DNA from: Actinoplanes solisilvae | GTDB taxonomy: Bacteria; Actinomycetota; Actinomycetes; Mycobacteriales; Micromonosporaceae | Assembly (NCBI RefSeq): GCF_003999975.1 | Contig: NZ_RJAC01000001.1 | Coordinates: 310,001 to 374,000, forward strand | Direction of reading: 5' to 3' | Length of the DNA: 64,000 bases | Part shown: positions 39,685-49,573 of the stretch, in pieces | Numbering within the stretch: position 1 is the first letter of the stretch | How the letters are laid out: every line of letters begins with the position of its first letter | Notes under the pieces: model-generated | What the model saw: the letters and a program-made list of their open reading frames with translations, nothing else | Told to the model about the DNA's origin: nothing | Databases searched by the model: none | Translations under genes and position numbers: made by a program

Positions 39685-42600
39685 TCAGGCGGCTGAGGTC
39701 TTGACCAGGGTGCGGATCTGGCGCAGGAGGACTGACAGCGCGGCCAGCTCGGCCGGGGTGTCGGCGACGTTGCCCATCGCGTTGGCGGCCCGGGCGATCG
39801 AGGCCGCGTTGACGCGTTCCCACTCCGAGATGCGTTCGTCGGCCGGGCCGTCCGGCGGGGTGGTCTGCAGCACCTCGCCGGTGAGGGCGGCCAGCGCCGC
39901 GTACAGGTCGTAGCGCAGCGCCATACGGGCCAGCGTCTGCCACCGGTCGCCGCGCGGGAGGCGGGAGATGTGGGACAGCAACTGGTCGATGTGGAAGCGC
40001 TCCGACAGGGTGAAGTAGACCTGGGCCACCTCGACCGCCGGGCGTGACGTGGCCGCGCCCGTCTCGAGGATGTCGAGCAGGCCGAAGCCGTAGTTGCACC
40101 ACGTGACCCGCTCGGCCAGTTCCATCGGCACGCCCTTGTCGACCAGGGTGGCGATGTGTTCGTCCATCGAGCGCCGTTCGATGCCGAGCAGCACCGACGG
40201 CAGCTCGGGCAGCAACGACTGGACGCCGGAGCGCAGTTTGGCGATCTCGCCGGCCACGTCGATCGGCGAGCGGCGGGTACTGACCAGCCAGCGCACCGCC
40301 CGGTCGAGCAGCCGCCGCGACTCGAGGAACACCAGGGTCTGGGCCTCGGTCGGCACCCGGTTGTCGAGCGCTTCGGCGTCGGCCCAGATCTCGCTGAGAC
40401 CGTACGCGTCCCGGATGACCGCGAAGGCCCGGATCACGTCGGCCGCGGAGGCGCCGCTCTCCTCCATCGCGCGGAAGACGAACGACGTACCGCCGCGGTT
40501 GACCACCTCGTTGACCAGCACCGTCGTGATGATCTCGCGACGCAGGCGGTGACCGGCCATGCGACCCGCGCAGCGCTCGCGCAGCGGGGTCGGGAAGTAG
40601 TTGGTCAGCACCTGGTTGGTCCAGGCCTCGTCGACGATCTCGTCGGCCAGCACCTCGCGTTCCAGACTGATCTTGACGTACGCCAGCAGGACCGCGAACT
40701 CCGGCGCCGAGAGCCCCTGACCCGCCTCGTGGCGCTGGGCCAGCTCGGCGTCGGTCGGCAACGCCTCAAGCTCGCGGTTGAGCTGGCCGCTCGCCTCGAG
40801 CTCGTTGAGCATGCGGCGGTGCACCGGCAGCAACGAGTGGGCCTGCGCCCGCGCACTGCCCAGCGCGGTGGCCTGCTCGTAGTTGTCACGCAGGACGAGT
40901 GCGGCCACCTCGTCGGTCATCGCGGCGAGCAGGTCGTCGCGCTCGGGCAGGGTCATCTCGCCGTCGGCGACCGCGCCGCCCAGCAGGATCTTGATGTTGA
41001 CCTCGTGGTCGGAGCAGTCGACCCCGGCCGAATTGTCGATGAAGTCGGTGAAGACCCGCCCGCCGGCCCGCGCGAACTCGATGCGCCCGCGCTGGGTCAG
41101 CCCGAGGTTGCCGCCCTCGCCGACGACCCGTACGCGGAGCTGGGACCCGTTGATGCGGATCGCGTCGTTGGTCTTGTCGCCGACGTCGGCGTGGGTCTCG
41201 GTCGCCGCCTTCACGTAGGTGCCGATGCCGCCGTTGAACAGCAGGTCGACCGGCGCGAGCAGGATCGCCCGCATCAGCTCGACCGGGCTGATGGACTTCG
41301 CGTCGCCCAGGTCGAGCGCGGCGCGCACCTCGGCCGAGACCGGGATCGACTTCGCCGTCCGCGGATAGACCCCGCCGCCCGAGCTGATGAGGGACCGGTC
41401 GTAGTCGGCCCACGACGAGCGCGGCAGGTCGAACAGCCGCTGCCGCTCGGCGTACGAGGTCGCGGCGACGGGGTTCGGGTCGAGGAAGATGTGCCGGTGG
41501 TCGAACGCGGCGACGAGCTGGATGTGTTCGCTGAGCAGCATGCCGTTGCCGAACACGTCGCCCGACATGTCGCCCACGCCGACCACGGTGAAGGCCTCCC
41601 GCTGGGTGTCGAGACCCAGGTCGCGGAAGTGCTTCTTGACTGATTCCCAGGCGCCACGGGCGGTGATGCCCATCTTCTTGTGGTCGTAGCCGGCCGAGCC
41701 GCCGCTGGCGAACGCGTCGCCCATCCAGAAGTCCTTGGACACCGAGATCTCGTTGGCGATGTCGCTGAACGTCGCCGTGCCCTTGTCGGCCGCGACCACC
41801 AGGTAGGGGTCATCTCCGTCATGGCGCACCACGTCGCGCGGCGGCACGATCTTGCCGCTGAGGATGTTGTCGGTGACGTCGAGCATCGCGGTGATGAAGC
41901 GCTTGTAGCACTCCACCGCCTCGTCGCGGTCGCCCGGCTTCTGCTTGAGCACGAAGCCGCCCTTGGCCCCCACCGGCACGATCACCGCGTTCTTGACCAT
42001 CTGCGCCTTGACTAGGCCCAAGACTTCGGTGCGGAAGTCCTCGCGCCGGTCGGACCAGCGCAGACCACCACGAGCCACGGCACCGAACCGCAGGTGTACG
42101 CCCTCGAAGCGCGGCGAATAGACGAAGATCTCGAACTTCGGGCGGGGCTGCGGCAGGTCGGGCACGGCCTGCGGGTCGATCTTGAAGGCCACGTAGGACT
42201 TGGGGCGCCCGTCGGCCCCACGCTGGAAGAAGCTGGTGCGCAGGGTGGCCTGGATCAGGGTCAGGTAGGAGCGCAGGATGCGGTCCTGGTCGAGACTGTC
42301 CACGTCGTCGAGCAGCGTCGTGATGCGTTCGAGCAGCTCGGCGGCGAGCTGCCCGCGCTGGGCCTCGCCCGCTTCGAGCCGCGGCGAGAACCGGGTCTCG
42401 AAGAGCCGCACCAGCAGGCGCGCGATCTCGGGGTAGGCGATGAAGGTCGACTCGATGTAGCGCTGCGAGAAGATCGTTCCCGCTTGGCGCTGATATTTCG
42501 CGTACGCCCTCAGCACGACGACCTGGCGCCAGGTGAGCCCGGCCCGCAGCACGAGCTCGTTGAACCCGTCGACCTCGGCCTCGCCACGCCAGGCCGCCGC

Positions 42601-44616
42601 GAACGCGTTCTCGACCTGAGGACGCACCTCAGCCAGCTCACGGTGCGATTCCGGCGGGGTCAGCCCGAAGTCGTACAGGTAGATCGTGCCGTCGCTGCGC
42701 CGGATCTCGTACGGCCGCTCGTCGACGACCTGCACGCCCAGCGAATGCAGCACCGGCAGCACGGCCGAGAGCAGCATCGGCTCGCCGTAGCGGTAGACCT
42801 TGAACCTGATGTCGTGCTCGTCGGGCTCGCGGGTGCCGCCGTGCAGGACGCGCCGCTTGCGGTAGAGGTGCATCTCGAGCTGCCCCGCCTCCTCGAGCAG
42901 CTCGAGCTTCGCGAGGTCCTGCATTCCCTCGTACGGCGTGTGGCCGTCCTTGTAGCTCTCGGGGTAGGCCGTCGAGTAGCGGGCGAACAGGTCGCGCGCC
43001 GCCTCCTCGCCCAGCTTGCGCTCGAGCACCAGGGAGAAGTCGTCGTCCCACATGCGGGTCGCGTCGGCCAGCATCTCGGCCAGCTCGTTCGGGTCGACCT
43101 GGCCCGGCGGGTCGGCCGGGTCGGTGCGCACGATGAAGTGCACCCGCGCCAGCATGCGCTCGGTCACCCGGGTCGTGTAGTCGACGCCGACGCCGTTGAG
43201 CTCGCGCAGCAGGATCTCTTGCATGCGAAGCCGGTTGCCGGTGGTGAAGCGGTCGCGCGGCAGGTAGATCAGGCACGAGATGAACCGACCGTAACCGTCG
43301 CGGCGCAGGAACAGCCGCAGTTGCCGGCGCCCCGCCATGCGCAGCACACCGATCACGGCCTCGTACAGGTCATCGGTCTTGATCTGGAAGAGCTCGTCGC
43401 GCGGGTAGGTCTCGAGGATCTGCAACAGGTCTTTGCCGGAGTGGCCGCGCGGCGACAGGCCCGAGCGGTCGAGCACCTCGCGCACCTTGCGCTTGACGAC
43501 CGGCAGCTCGCGGACGCTGGTGCGATAGGCCGAGGAGCTGAACAGGCCCAGGAAGCGACGCTCGCCGATCACCTCGCCGGTGTCGTCGAAGAGCTTCACG
43601 CCGATGTAGTCGAGGTAGGCCGAGCGGTGCACGGTGGCCCGCGAGTTGGCCTTCGTGATCACCAGCAGGCGCTTCTCGAGGGCGCGCTGGAACGCCTCGT
43701 CGGTCATCGTGGAGAGCTTGCGCGGCTGGCTGTCGCCGCGCAGGATGCCCAGCCCGGTGCCGTGCACGCCCTTGAGCACGTCACCGTCGAGCCGGTATTC
43801 CCGGTAGCCCAGGAACGTGAAGTGGTCGTGGGCCAGCCACTTGAGCAGCTCGATCGAGTCGGTGACGTCTTTGTCGGGGACCGGGAGCTTGCGCTCGGAA
43901 CCGCGGGCGGCCGACAACTCGTCGGCGATCACCAGGGCCCGCTGACGCATGCGCGGCCAGTCCTCCACCGCGTCGCGTACGTCGGTCAGCACCCGGCTGA
44001 CCTCGTTGAGCAGCTGCTCGCGGGCCTCCTCGCCACGGATCGGGTCGATCTCGATGCGGATCCAGCTCTCGACCAGGTCGCCGTCGATCGCGTCGTCGGG
44101 CTCGACCTCGGCGGCCAGTTCCTGCAGCGCGCCCAGCGGCTCGCGGCGCACCACGATCAGCGGGTGGACGAGCAGGTGAACCTGCTGCTGGTGCGCGGAG
44201 AGCAGGGCGATCACCGAGTCGACCAGGAACGGCATGTCGTCGGTGACGATCTGGAGCACCGAGTGGAGCTGCGACCCGGTCGGCGGCGTGATCGCGAGCT
44301 TCAGCTCACCCGCGAGCCGCGTGGTGGCCAGCTCGCGATGGCTGATCGCGGCGTCGTACATCTCCTGGGGGGTGAGGCCCACCAGCTCTTCGTCGGGCGC
44401 GAATCGCCAGTAGCGCCCGACCAGGGAGGCCGTGCGATGGTCGTCGCCCGCCACCTCCACGGCCTGGGCGATCAGCCGCTCCCCGTTCGGGAGCGTCTCG
44501 TCGAGCTCGCCCTCCTCGGCGCTGGCGCCGAGTCGCCCGGTCAGGGCGAGGCCCGGTCCGGCGATGAGGTCGTGTTCGGCTTCGGAATCGGTCGCTGCCT
44601 CGTCGGCGACAGCCAT
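39685..44616 (-). CDS. gdh: NAD-specific glutamate dehydrogenase, 180-kDa class
   Basis: A 1643-residue enzyme that deaminates glutamate to 2-oxoglutarate with NAD. Length and layout match the large class known from Streptomyces clavuligerus: about 700 N-terminal regulatory residues, a catalytic part with VPVGAKGGFVLKQKP holding the catalytic Lys, the SGDVFGNGMLLS stretch and ExGNLGLTQRGR in the NAD domain, and a long C-terminal region. Large-class enzymes are usually catabolic and allosterically controlled. ATG at 44616; a strong terminator follows. It is a single-gene unit, divergent from the penicillin-binding protein. Confidence 0.95.
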   Translation of the reverse strand: MAVADEAATDSEAEHDLIAGPGLALTGRLGASAEEGELDETLPNGERLIAQAVEVAGDDHRTASLVGRYWRFAPDEELVGLTPQEMYDAAISHRELATTRLAGELKLAITPPTGSQLHSVLQIVTDDMPFLVDSVIALLSAHQQQVHLLVHPLIVVRREPLGALQELAAEVEPDDAIDGDLVESWIRIEIDPIRGEEAREQLLNEVSRVLTDVRDAVEDWPRMRQRALVIADELSAARGSERKLPVPDKDVTDSIELLKWLAHDHFTFLGYREYRLDGDVLKGVHGTGLGILRGDSQPRKLSTMTDEAFQRALEKRLLVITKANSRATVHRSAYLDYIGVKLFDDTGEVIGERRFLGLFSSSAYRTSVRELPVVKRKVREVLDRSGLSPRGHSGKDLLQILETYPRDELFQIKTDDLYEAVIGVLRMAGRRQLRLFLRRDGYGRFISCLIYLPRDRFTTGNRLRMQEILLRELNGVGVDYTTRVTERMLARVHFIVRTDPADPPGQVDPNELAEMLADATRMWDDDFSLVLERKLGEEAARDLFARYSTAYPESYKDGHTPYEGMQDLAKLELLEEAGQLEMHLYRKRRVLHGGTREPDEHDIRFKVYRYGEPMLLSAVLPVLHSLGVQVVDERPYEIRRSDGTIYLYDFGLTPPESHRELAEVRPQVENAFAAAWRGEAEVDGFNELVLRAGLTWRQVVVLRAYAKYQRQAGTIFSQRYIESTFIAYPEIARLLVRLFETRFSPRLEAGEAQRGQLAAELLERITTLLDDVDSLDQDRILRSYLTLIQATLRTSFFQRGADGRPKSYVAFKIDPQAVPDLPQPRPKFEIFVYSPRFEGVHLRFGAVARGGLRWSDRREDFRTEVLGLVKAQMVKNAVIVPVGAKGGFVLKQKPGDRDEAVECYKRFITAMLDVTDNILSGKIVPPRDVVRHDGDDPYLVVAADKGTATFSDIANEISVSKDFWMGDAFASGGSAGYDHKKMGITARGAWESVKKHFRDLGLDTQREAFTVVGVGDMSGDVFGNGMLLSEHIQLVAAFDHRHIFLDPNPVAATSYAERQRLFDLPRSSWADYDRSLISSGGGVYPRTAKSIPVSAEVRAALDLGDAKSISPVELMRAILLAPVDLLFNGGIGTYVKAATETHADVGDKTNDAIRINGSQLRVRVVGEGGNLGLTQRGRIEFARAGGRVFTDFIDNSAGVDCSDHEVNIKILLGGAVADGEMTLPERDDLLAAMTDEVAALVLRDNYEQATALGSARAQAHSLLPVHRRMLNELEASGQLNRELEALPTDAELAQRHEAGQGLSAPEFAVLLAYVKISLEREVLADEIVDEAWTNQVLTNYFPTPLRERCAGRMAGHRLRREIITTVLVNEVVNRGGTSFVFRAMEESGASAADVIRAFAVIRDAYGLSEIWADAEALDNRVPTEAQTLVFLESRRLLDRAVRWLVSTRRSPIDVAGEIAKLRSGVQSLLPELPSVLLGIERRSMDEHIATLVDKGVPMELAERVTWCNYGFGLLDILETGAATSRPAVEVAQVYFTLSERFHIDQLLSHISRLPRGDRWQTLARMALRYDLYAALAALTGEVLQTTPPDGPADERISEWERVNAASIARAANAMGNVADTPAELAALSVLLRQIRTLVKTSAA

Positions 44617-44804
44617 GGCTCAGGCGCTCCCCTCACCCACGACTCTGTGGGTTAGAACGTGTCGAGGACAGCCTAGAACCCCCACCCCACGACTAGGCGA
44701 GGCGCGGTGTGCACGATCCGAGGGACGAGACCGGGTCTGCGGAACGTGCATTCGTTCACTACCGTTCCCCACGGCTCGTTCGATACCCGGTGAAAGGGGT
44801 TCTC

Positions 44805-46733
44805 ATGCACCGCGGTCCGTACCGTTATGTGCGACGCGCGACCGCCACGGCCGCCACTCTGGCGCTGGTGGCGGGCGCCCTGGCCGGGTGCAGCAAGGAC
44901 GGTCCCGACGGCACGCTCGACGCGTTCCTGGCCGGCTGGCGCGGCGGCGACCTGAGCAAGGTCGGCTTCGTCGGGGCCGACGGCGGCAAGGTGGCCGCCC
45001 CCGACGTGCTCGCGGGCATCAAGGCGGCCTCGGGCGACTTGGCCAAGCAGCCGCTGACTGTCACCGCCACGGGTGACCCGAAGACCACCGGCGACGACGC
45101 GACCAGCAAGGTCAAACTCGACTGGACGCTGCCCGGCGACGTCAAATGGTCGTACGAGAGCACCGTGCGGCTCAGCAAGCGCGGCAGCGACGGGTGGCGG
45201 ATCGTCTGGGAGCCCGCGATCGTCCAGAGCGAGCTGACCAGCGGCGACAAGCTTCAGGTACGCCGTCTCGCCGCCAGTCGGGCGGGTGTTCTCGACGCGG
45301 CGGGGAAGCCCATCGTCGTCCCTCGTACGGTGATCTCGATCGGGGTGGAACCGCAGAAGGTCACCGACCTGGCCAAGCTGCGTGCCGGGCTGGCCGCCGA
45401 GTTCAAGAAGATCGGCGTCACCGTCGACACGTCCAACCTGGCCGACCGGGTGCAGAACGCCGACCCGGGCGCCTTCGTCGACCTGATCACGCTGCGCGAA
45501 CCCGACTACACCAAGATTCGCCCCGGGCTGCGTGCGCTGAACGGCACGGTCTTCATCAAACAGCAACGTCCGCTCGCACCCACCCGCGCGTTCGCCCGCG
45601 CTCTGCTCGGCACGGTCGACGAGGCCACCGCCGAAGACCTCGAGAAGAACCCGCAGACGCTCACGCAGGGCGACATGGTCGGGCACGGTGGCCTGCAGCA
45701 GAAGTACGACGCCACGCTGCGCGGCACGGCCGGGGTGTCGGTGCTGCTCGCCCGCGGCACCGAGGAGCAGGACGCGAAGGGCACCGAACTGTTCAAGGCC
45801 GCGCCCGTGGCCGGCCAGCCGGTGAAGACCACCCTGGACGTCAAGACCCAGCTCGCGGCCGACCAGGCGCTCGCCGCCGAGAAGCAGCCCAGCTCGCTGG
45901 TCGCCGTGAAGGTCAGCGACGGATCGGTGCTGGCCGTGGCCAACGGTCCCGACGGCGGCACCGTCAACACCGCGCTGACCGGGCAGGTCCCGCCCGGATC
46001 GACGTTCAAGGCCGTGTCGGCGTACGGAATTCTGCAGAAGAAGGTCGCGACGGCCGACACGACCGTGCCCTGCCCCAAGAACGCGGTCGTGGCCGGGCGC
46101 TCGTTCAAGAACGCGCACGACGAGGTGCTCGGCTCGGTGCCGTTCCACGTCGACTTCGCCCAGTCGTGCAACACCGCGTTCGTCGGGCTGGCCCCCAAAC
46201 TGGGCGCGGACGGGCTGCGCTCGGCGTCCGAGGCGCTCGGCATCGGCGGCAAGTGGGACCTCGGAGCCGACGCGTTCAGCGGCAAGCTCTCCCCGGCCGA
46301 CACGCCGACCGAGCTCGCGGCGGCGACGTTCGGCCAGGGCGCCACGGCGGTCAGCCCACTGGCCATGGCGAGCGCGACGGCGTCCATCGCGCGGGGACAG
46401 TTCAAGCAGCCGAAACTCGTCGTCGAACCGGCCCCCGCGGCGCCCGCGGCCGACGGTGCGGCGCTCGATCAGCCCGCGGTGACGGCGCTGCGCAAGATGA
46501 TGCGCGAGGTGGTCACGAGCGGCACGGGCAAGGCGTTGCGCAACGCGCCGGGCGGCGCGGTCTTCGGCAAGACGGGGACGGCCGAGTTCAAGGAGGGCAC
46601 CGAGGACACGCACTCGTGGTTCATCGGTTACCAGGGCGATGTGGCGTTCGCGGTGATGGTGCAGAAGGGCGGCGCGGGCTCGGAAGCCGCGGTGCCGGTG
46701 GTCTCGCGCTTCCTGGGGGCGCTGGCGAAGTAG
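44805..46733 (+). CDS. Penicillin-binding protein (transpeptidase) lipoprotein
   Basis: A 642-residue class B-like penicillin-binding protein. It has a signal peptide with lipobox LAGC, an NTF2-like N-terminal domain of the MecA kind, a dimerisation part, and a transpeptidase domain with SxxK as STFK, SxN as SCN, and KTG as GKTGTAEF. The family cross-links peptidoglycan outside the membrane; members with an NTF2-like domain often have low beta-lactam affinity, which cannot be judged here. ATG at 44805 with GAAAGGGG upstream. Confidence 0.92.
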   Translation: MHRGPYRYVRRATATAATLALVAGALAGCSKDGPDGTLDAFLAGWRGGDLSKVGFVGADGGKVAAPDVLAGIKAASGDLAKQPLTVTATGDPKTTGDDATSKVKLDWTLPGDVKWSYESTVRLSKRGSDGWRIVWEPAIVQSELTSGDKLQVRRLAASRAGVLDAAGKPIVVPRTVISIGVEPQKVTDLAKLRAGLAAEFKKIGVTVDTSNLADRVQNADPGAFVDLITLREPDYTKIRPGLRALNGTVFIKQQRPLAPTRAFARALLGTVDEATAEDLEKNPQTLTQGDMVGHGGLQQKYDATLRGTAGVSVLLARGTEEQDAKGTELFKAAPVAGQPVKTTLDVKTQLAADQALAAEKQPSSLVAVKVSDGSVLAVANGPDGGTVNTALTGQVPPGSTFKAVSAYGILQKKVATADTTVPCPKNAVVAGRSFKNAHDEVLGSVPFHVDFAQSCNTAFVGLAPKLGADGLRSASEALGIGGKWDLGADAFSGKLSPADTPTELAAATFGQGATAVSPLAMASATASIARGQFKQPKLVVEPAPAAPAADGAALDQPAVTALRKMMREVVTSGTGKALRNAPGGAVFGKTGTAEFKEGTEDTHSWFIGYQGDVAFAVMVQKGGAGSEAAVPVVSRFLGALAK

Positions 46734-46744
46734 CCTCCTGCGGC

Positions 46745-48448
46745 TCAGGCGATGTCGGCGGGCGTGCCCGAGCCGAGTTCGAAGGCGGGGCGCTGGGCCG
46801 GGAGCGAGAAACCGTCCCGGTCCTCGGCCGTACGGGGGCGCAGCATGCCGGGGCGGGTGGCGGGCAGCGGTTCGGAGTCGAGCAGCGGCGCCTGCCCGAG
46901 CGGCCGGGGCGGCATCGGGCCGGGTTCGTCCTCGTCCTCGTCCTCGTCGTCGTCTTCGTCGTCGTCCGCACCCGCTGCGGGCTCATCCGTCCAATGATCC
47001 GTCGGCTCCTCGCCGGCGTCGTCCGCGTCTCCCTCGGCGTATTCGACGGCGTTCTTCTCGGTCGTCTCGTCCTCGGCCGGCAGCTCGTCGCCGTCCTCGA
47101 CCCCGAGAAGCGTCGTGGCGGGAACGGCCGCCTCCTCCGGGGCCGCGGGAACACCGGAGGACATGCCGGCCGCCGCCAGGGAGACGCTCTCGTCGGCCGC
47201 GGCAGCCCGCCGCTTCTCCCGTTCGCGCTCCTCCTCGAAAGAGGCCGACGCCCGGTTGAGGCCGACGGGACGCTCGGGCCGGTTGAGGCCGCCCGTCAGA
47301 CCCCAGCGGTCCTCGGCGTCGGCGGACGCCGTGCGCCTCAACCCACCCGGACGACTCGGCCGGCCCAGACCGGCCGCCAGCCCCAGGCGGTCGTCGTCGT
47401 CCGCCCCGGCCCGCTTCAACCCCGCGTCTTCGGAATCGGCGGCGCTGAGGCCGGCCGCAGCCGGAACCGCCGCCGTACGGGCCGCCTCGGGCCGGTTGAG
47501 GTCGGCGCGGGCGGCGATCAGGTCGGGCCGCGGCGTCACCGTGTGGGCCGCCGCCAGCCCGGCCGTGACCGCGTTGACGATCTCGACCGCGTAGGAACCG
47601 TCGGCGTCGTAGTCGGGGTCGAAGACGGTGATCTCGACACCCAGGCAGTGCGGCGACTCGACCAGCCCGGCCAGCAGGATCTCGAGCTCGGGAAACGCGA
47701 TCCCGCCGGGCGACGGCGCGTCGACCGCCGGCATCACCGCGGGGTCGAGCACGTCCACGTCGACGTGCACCCAGTAGCCCGCGCAGTCGACGAGCTGGTC
47801 GCGGGCCCACTGCGCGCTGCGCGCGGCCCCCTCGGCCCGCAACGCCGGCACCGGCCGGGTCACGATGCCCGCCGCCTGCAGGTCCAAGCGGTATTCGTCC
47901 TGGGCGCGGATGCCCATCACGACCACGTCGATGTCGCGGAAGTAGGGCCGGCGCCCCTCGATCGCGGCCAGGTCGGCCTGCCCGCGGCCGGTGACCAGGG
48001 CCAGGTCCTCACCCGCGGCCGCACCCACGTACGAGGCGTTGCCCGGATGCCGGAAGTCGGAGTGCCCGTCGACGAAGACCAACCCGATGCGTCCGCCGAC
48101 CGCCTCGCCGAGCCGGTGCATGGCCAGCCCCGAGCCCAGCACGATCGAGCAGTCGCCGCCGAGCACGACCGGGAACTCGCCCGCGTCGAGGATCGCCCCG
48201 ATGCGGTCGGCCAGCGCCCGCGAATAGGCCGCGATCTGTGGGGCGTGGGCCACCCCGTCGCCCGGCCGCCAGTCGCCCGCGTCGTAGCGGGGCGGGGTCA
48301 GGCAGCCGGCGTCGCGGGCGTCGAGCTTGGTGAGCAGGCCCTTGTCACGCAGTGCCCCGGGCGCCTTGGCGCAACCCGGCACCGAGGTCTCGGTCGGCGG
48401 TCGCAGACCGAGATTGGACGGTGCGTCGAGAACGGCTATGCGGCGCAC
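46745..48448 (-). CDS. Arginase/agmatinase-fold protein with long repetitive acidic tail
   Basis: The first 310 of 567 residues form a ureohydrolase fold: GGDCS at 98-102, DGHSD at 127-131 and HVDVDVLDP at 228-236. The first motif is GGDHS in arginases, so one manganese ligand His is Cys100 here; this change defines a subgroup with unknown substrate. Residues 311-567 are an added tail, with about 2.5 copies of a 26-residue repeat (343-410) and an Asp/Glu run (about 495-508). The tail is probably disordered. It lies 15 bases after the thioredoxin-TPR gene. Confidence 0.85.
   Translation of the reverse strand: MRRIAVLDAPSNLGLRPPTETSVPGCAKAPGALRDKGLLTKLDARDAGCLTPPRYDAGDWRPGDGVAHAPQIAAYSRALADRIGAILDAGEFPVVLGGDCSIVLGSGLAMHRLGEAVGGRIGLVFVDGHSDFRHPGNASYVGAAAGEDLALVTGRGQADLAAIEGRRPYFRDIDVVVMGIRAQDEYRLDLQAAGIVTRPVPALRAEGAARSAQWARDQLVDCAGYWVHVDVDVLDPAVMPAVDAPSPGGIAFPELEILLAGLVESPHCLGVEITVFDPDYDADGSYAVEIVNAVTAGLAAAHTVTPRPDLIAARADLNRPEAARTAAVPAAAGLSAADSEDAGLKRAGADDDDRLGLAAGLGRPSRPGGLRRTASADAEDRWGLTGGLNRPERPVGLNRASASFEEEREREKRRAAAADESVSLAAAGMSSGVPAAPEEAAVPATTLLGVEDGDELPAEDETTEKNAVEYAEGDADDAGEEPTDHWTDEPAAGADDDEDDDEDEDEDEPGPMPPRPLGQAPLLDSEPLPATRPGMLRPRTAEDRDGFSLPAQRPAFELGSGTPADIA
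47219..47422 (-). repeat. Repeats coding for 26-residue units in the arginase-like tail
   Basis: In the arginase-like protein, residues 343-368, 369-395 and 396-410 align: each starts GL-x-R and has an acidic centre, and the two full copies go on to GL-x-x-GL-x-RP-x-RP. Copies are diverged in DNA, so this is an old duplication. Confidence 0.65.
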
Positions 48449-48463
48449 GGGGCAGCTCCCTGG

Positions 48464-49399
48464 CTAGAAGAGGGCGCTGGCCAGGGCCCGCCGGGCGCCG
48501 GCCACCGCGGGGTCGTCGGGGCCGGCCACGCTGAACAGCGAGAGCAGGTGCTTGCGGACAGCGTCACGGTCGTCGCCCGAGGTGCGCTTGACCAGGGCGA
48601 CCAGACGCGCGTAGGCCTGCTCGGCCTGGCCGCTGAGCACCTCGACGTCGGCGGCGAGCCGCTGGGCGTCGATGTCGTCGGGGGAGGCGTCGGCCTTGGC
48701 CACGGCCGTCGTCGGGTCGGCGCCGCCGATGCGACGGTAGAGCTCGACCTGGGCCAGGCCGGACTGGGCGGCCGCGTCGGTCGGCTGCTCGGCCAGGATC
48801 TTGCGGTAGGCCGCCTCGGCCTCGTCGAGGTCGCCGATCATCAGCGCGTCGTCGGCGGCGTCGAGCCGCGGGTCGGCCGCCTCTTCGACCGCCACACCGC
48901 CGGCCTTGAGCACGGCGTCGATGTATTGCTTGACCTGCGACTCGGGCAGGACGCCGGTGAAGCCCTCGACGAGCTGGCCGTTGACCACGGCGACCACCAT
49001 GGGGATGCCTTGCACGCGCAGCGCCTGCGCGAGGCGCGGGTTGGCGTCCACATCGACCTTGCCGAGCACCCAGGCGCCGCCACCCGTCGCGGCGAGCCGC
49101 TCGAGGATCGGCGAGAGCTGCTTGCAGGGCTCGCACCAGTCGGCCCAGAAGTCGAGGATGACCGGGGTGCTCAGCGATCGCTCGAGCACGGTGGTCTGGA
49201 AGTTGGCCTCGGTGACCTCGATGATCGTCTCGGGGCCGGCGCCGCCGGGCAGTCCACCGGGGATGGGGCCGGACGGGCCGTCGTGGGCCTCGGGCGCGGG
49301 GCTTTTCGCCGGGGACTGGGCCGGGGCCGGGGCGCGCAGCGCGCTGAGATCGACCGCGCCGCGGGTGAAGATCGACGGAGTGGTCCGTGGGTCGCTCAT
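48464..49399 (-). CDS. Thioredoxin-TPR protein (YbbN/CnoX type)
   Basis: A 311-residue protein: a Pro/Ala-rich N-terminal tail, a thioredoxin domain with an active site WCEPC (Cys89 and Cys92) and a C-terminal TPR-like half (about 180-311). Members of this group are holdases; E. coli CnoX has lost the redox site, but this protein keeps both cysteines, so it may be both oxidoreductase and chaperone. It is probably cotranscribed with the arginase-like gene. Confidence 0.9.
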   Translation of the reverse strand: MSDPRTTPSIFTRGAVDLSALRAPAPAQSPAKSPAPEAHDGPSGPIPGGLPGGAGPETIIEVTEANFQTTVLERSLSTPVILDFWADWCEPCKQLSPILERLAATGGGAWVLGKVDVDANPRLAQALRVQGIPMVVAVVNGQLVEGFTGVLPESQVKQYIDAVLKAGGVAVEEAADPRLDAADDALMIGDLDEAEAAYRKILAEQPTDAAAQSGLAQVELYRRIGGADPTTAVAKADASPDDIDAQRLAADVEVLSGQAEQAYARLVALVKRTSGDDRDAVRKHLLSLFSVAGPDDPAVAGARRALASALF

Positions 49400-49518
49400 G
49401 GTTACCTAGTCTCGCACGCTGACAAGGCACTGGGCCGCGCCGCGGGGCAGCTGATATCGGACGTCACAGGAGCATGTTCCGCTGATCCTCGACGGCGGCG
49501 GCCCGATGCGCAAGCTCC

Positions 49519-49550
49519 CATCGCCGACCAGCGCAAACCGGTCGGCGATG
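49519..49550 (-). terminator. Terminator after the acyl-CoA mutase gene
   Basis: CATCGCCGACC (49519-49529) and GGTCGGCGATG (49540-49550) form a perfect 11-bp stem with a 10-base loop, 24 bases past the icmA stop. Confidence 0.65.
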
Positions 49551-49573
49551 TGCCCCTTCGTCCCATTTGAAGA

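Noticed and set aside
42094..44655. An 853-codon plus-strand frame opposite the NAD-glutamate dehydrogenase gene
   Set aside because: The opposite strand encodes a full-length enzyme with known motifs; this frame has shadow composition and no ribosome site.
46921..46970. A GTCCTC/GTCGTC simple-sequence run that could be a mobile-element or CRISPR-like repeat
   Set aside because: It is the DNA for an Asp/Glu run in the arginase-like tail and has no spacer structure.
45146..49570. A 1474-codon open frame on the plus strand across the penicillin-binding protein and three minus-strand genes
   Set aside because: It crosses four genes with clear motifs, is rich in Arg/Gly/Ala/Gln with no domain, and is a typical high-GC shadow frame.
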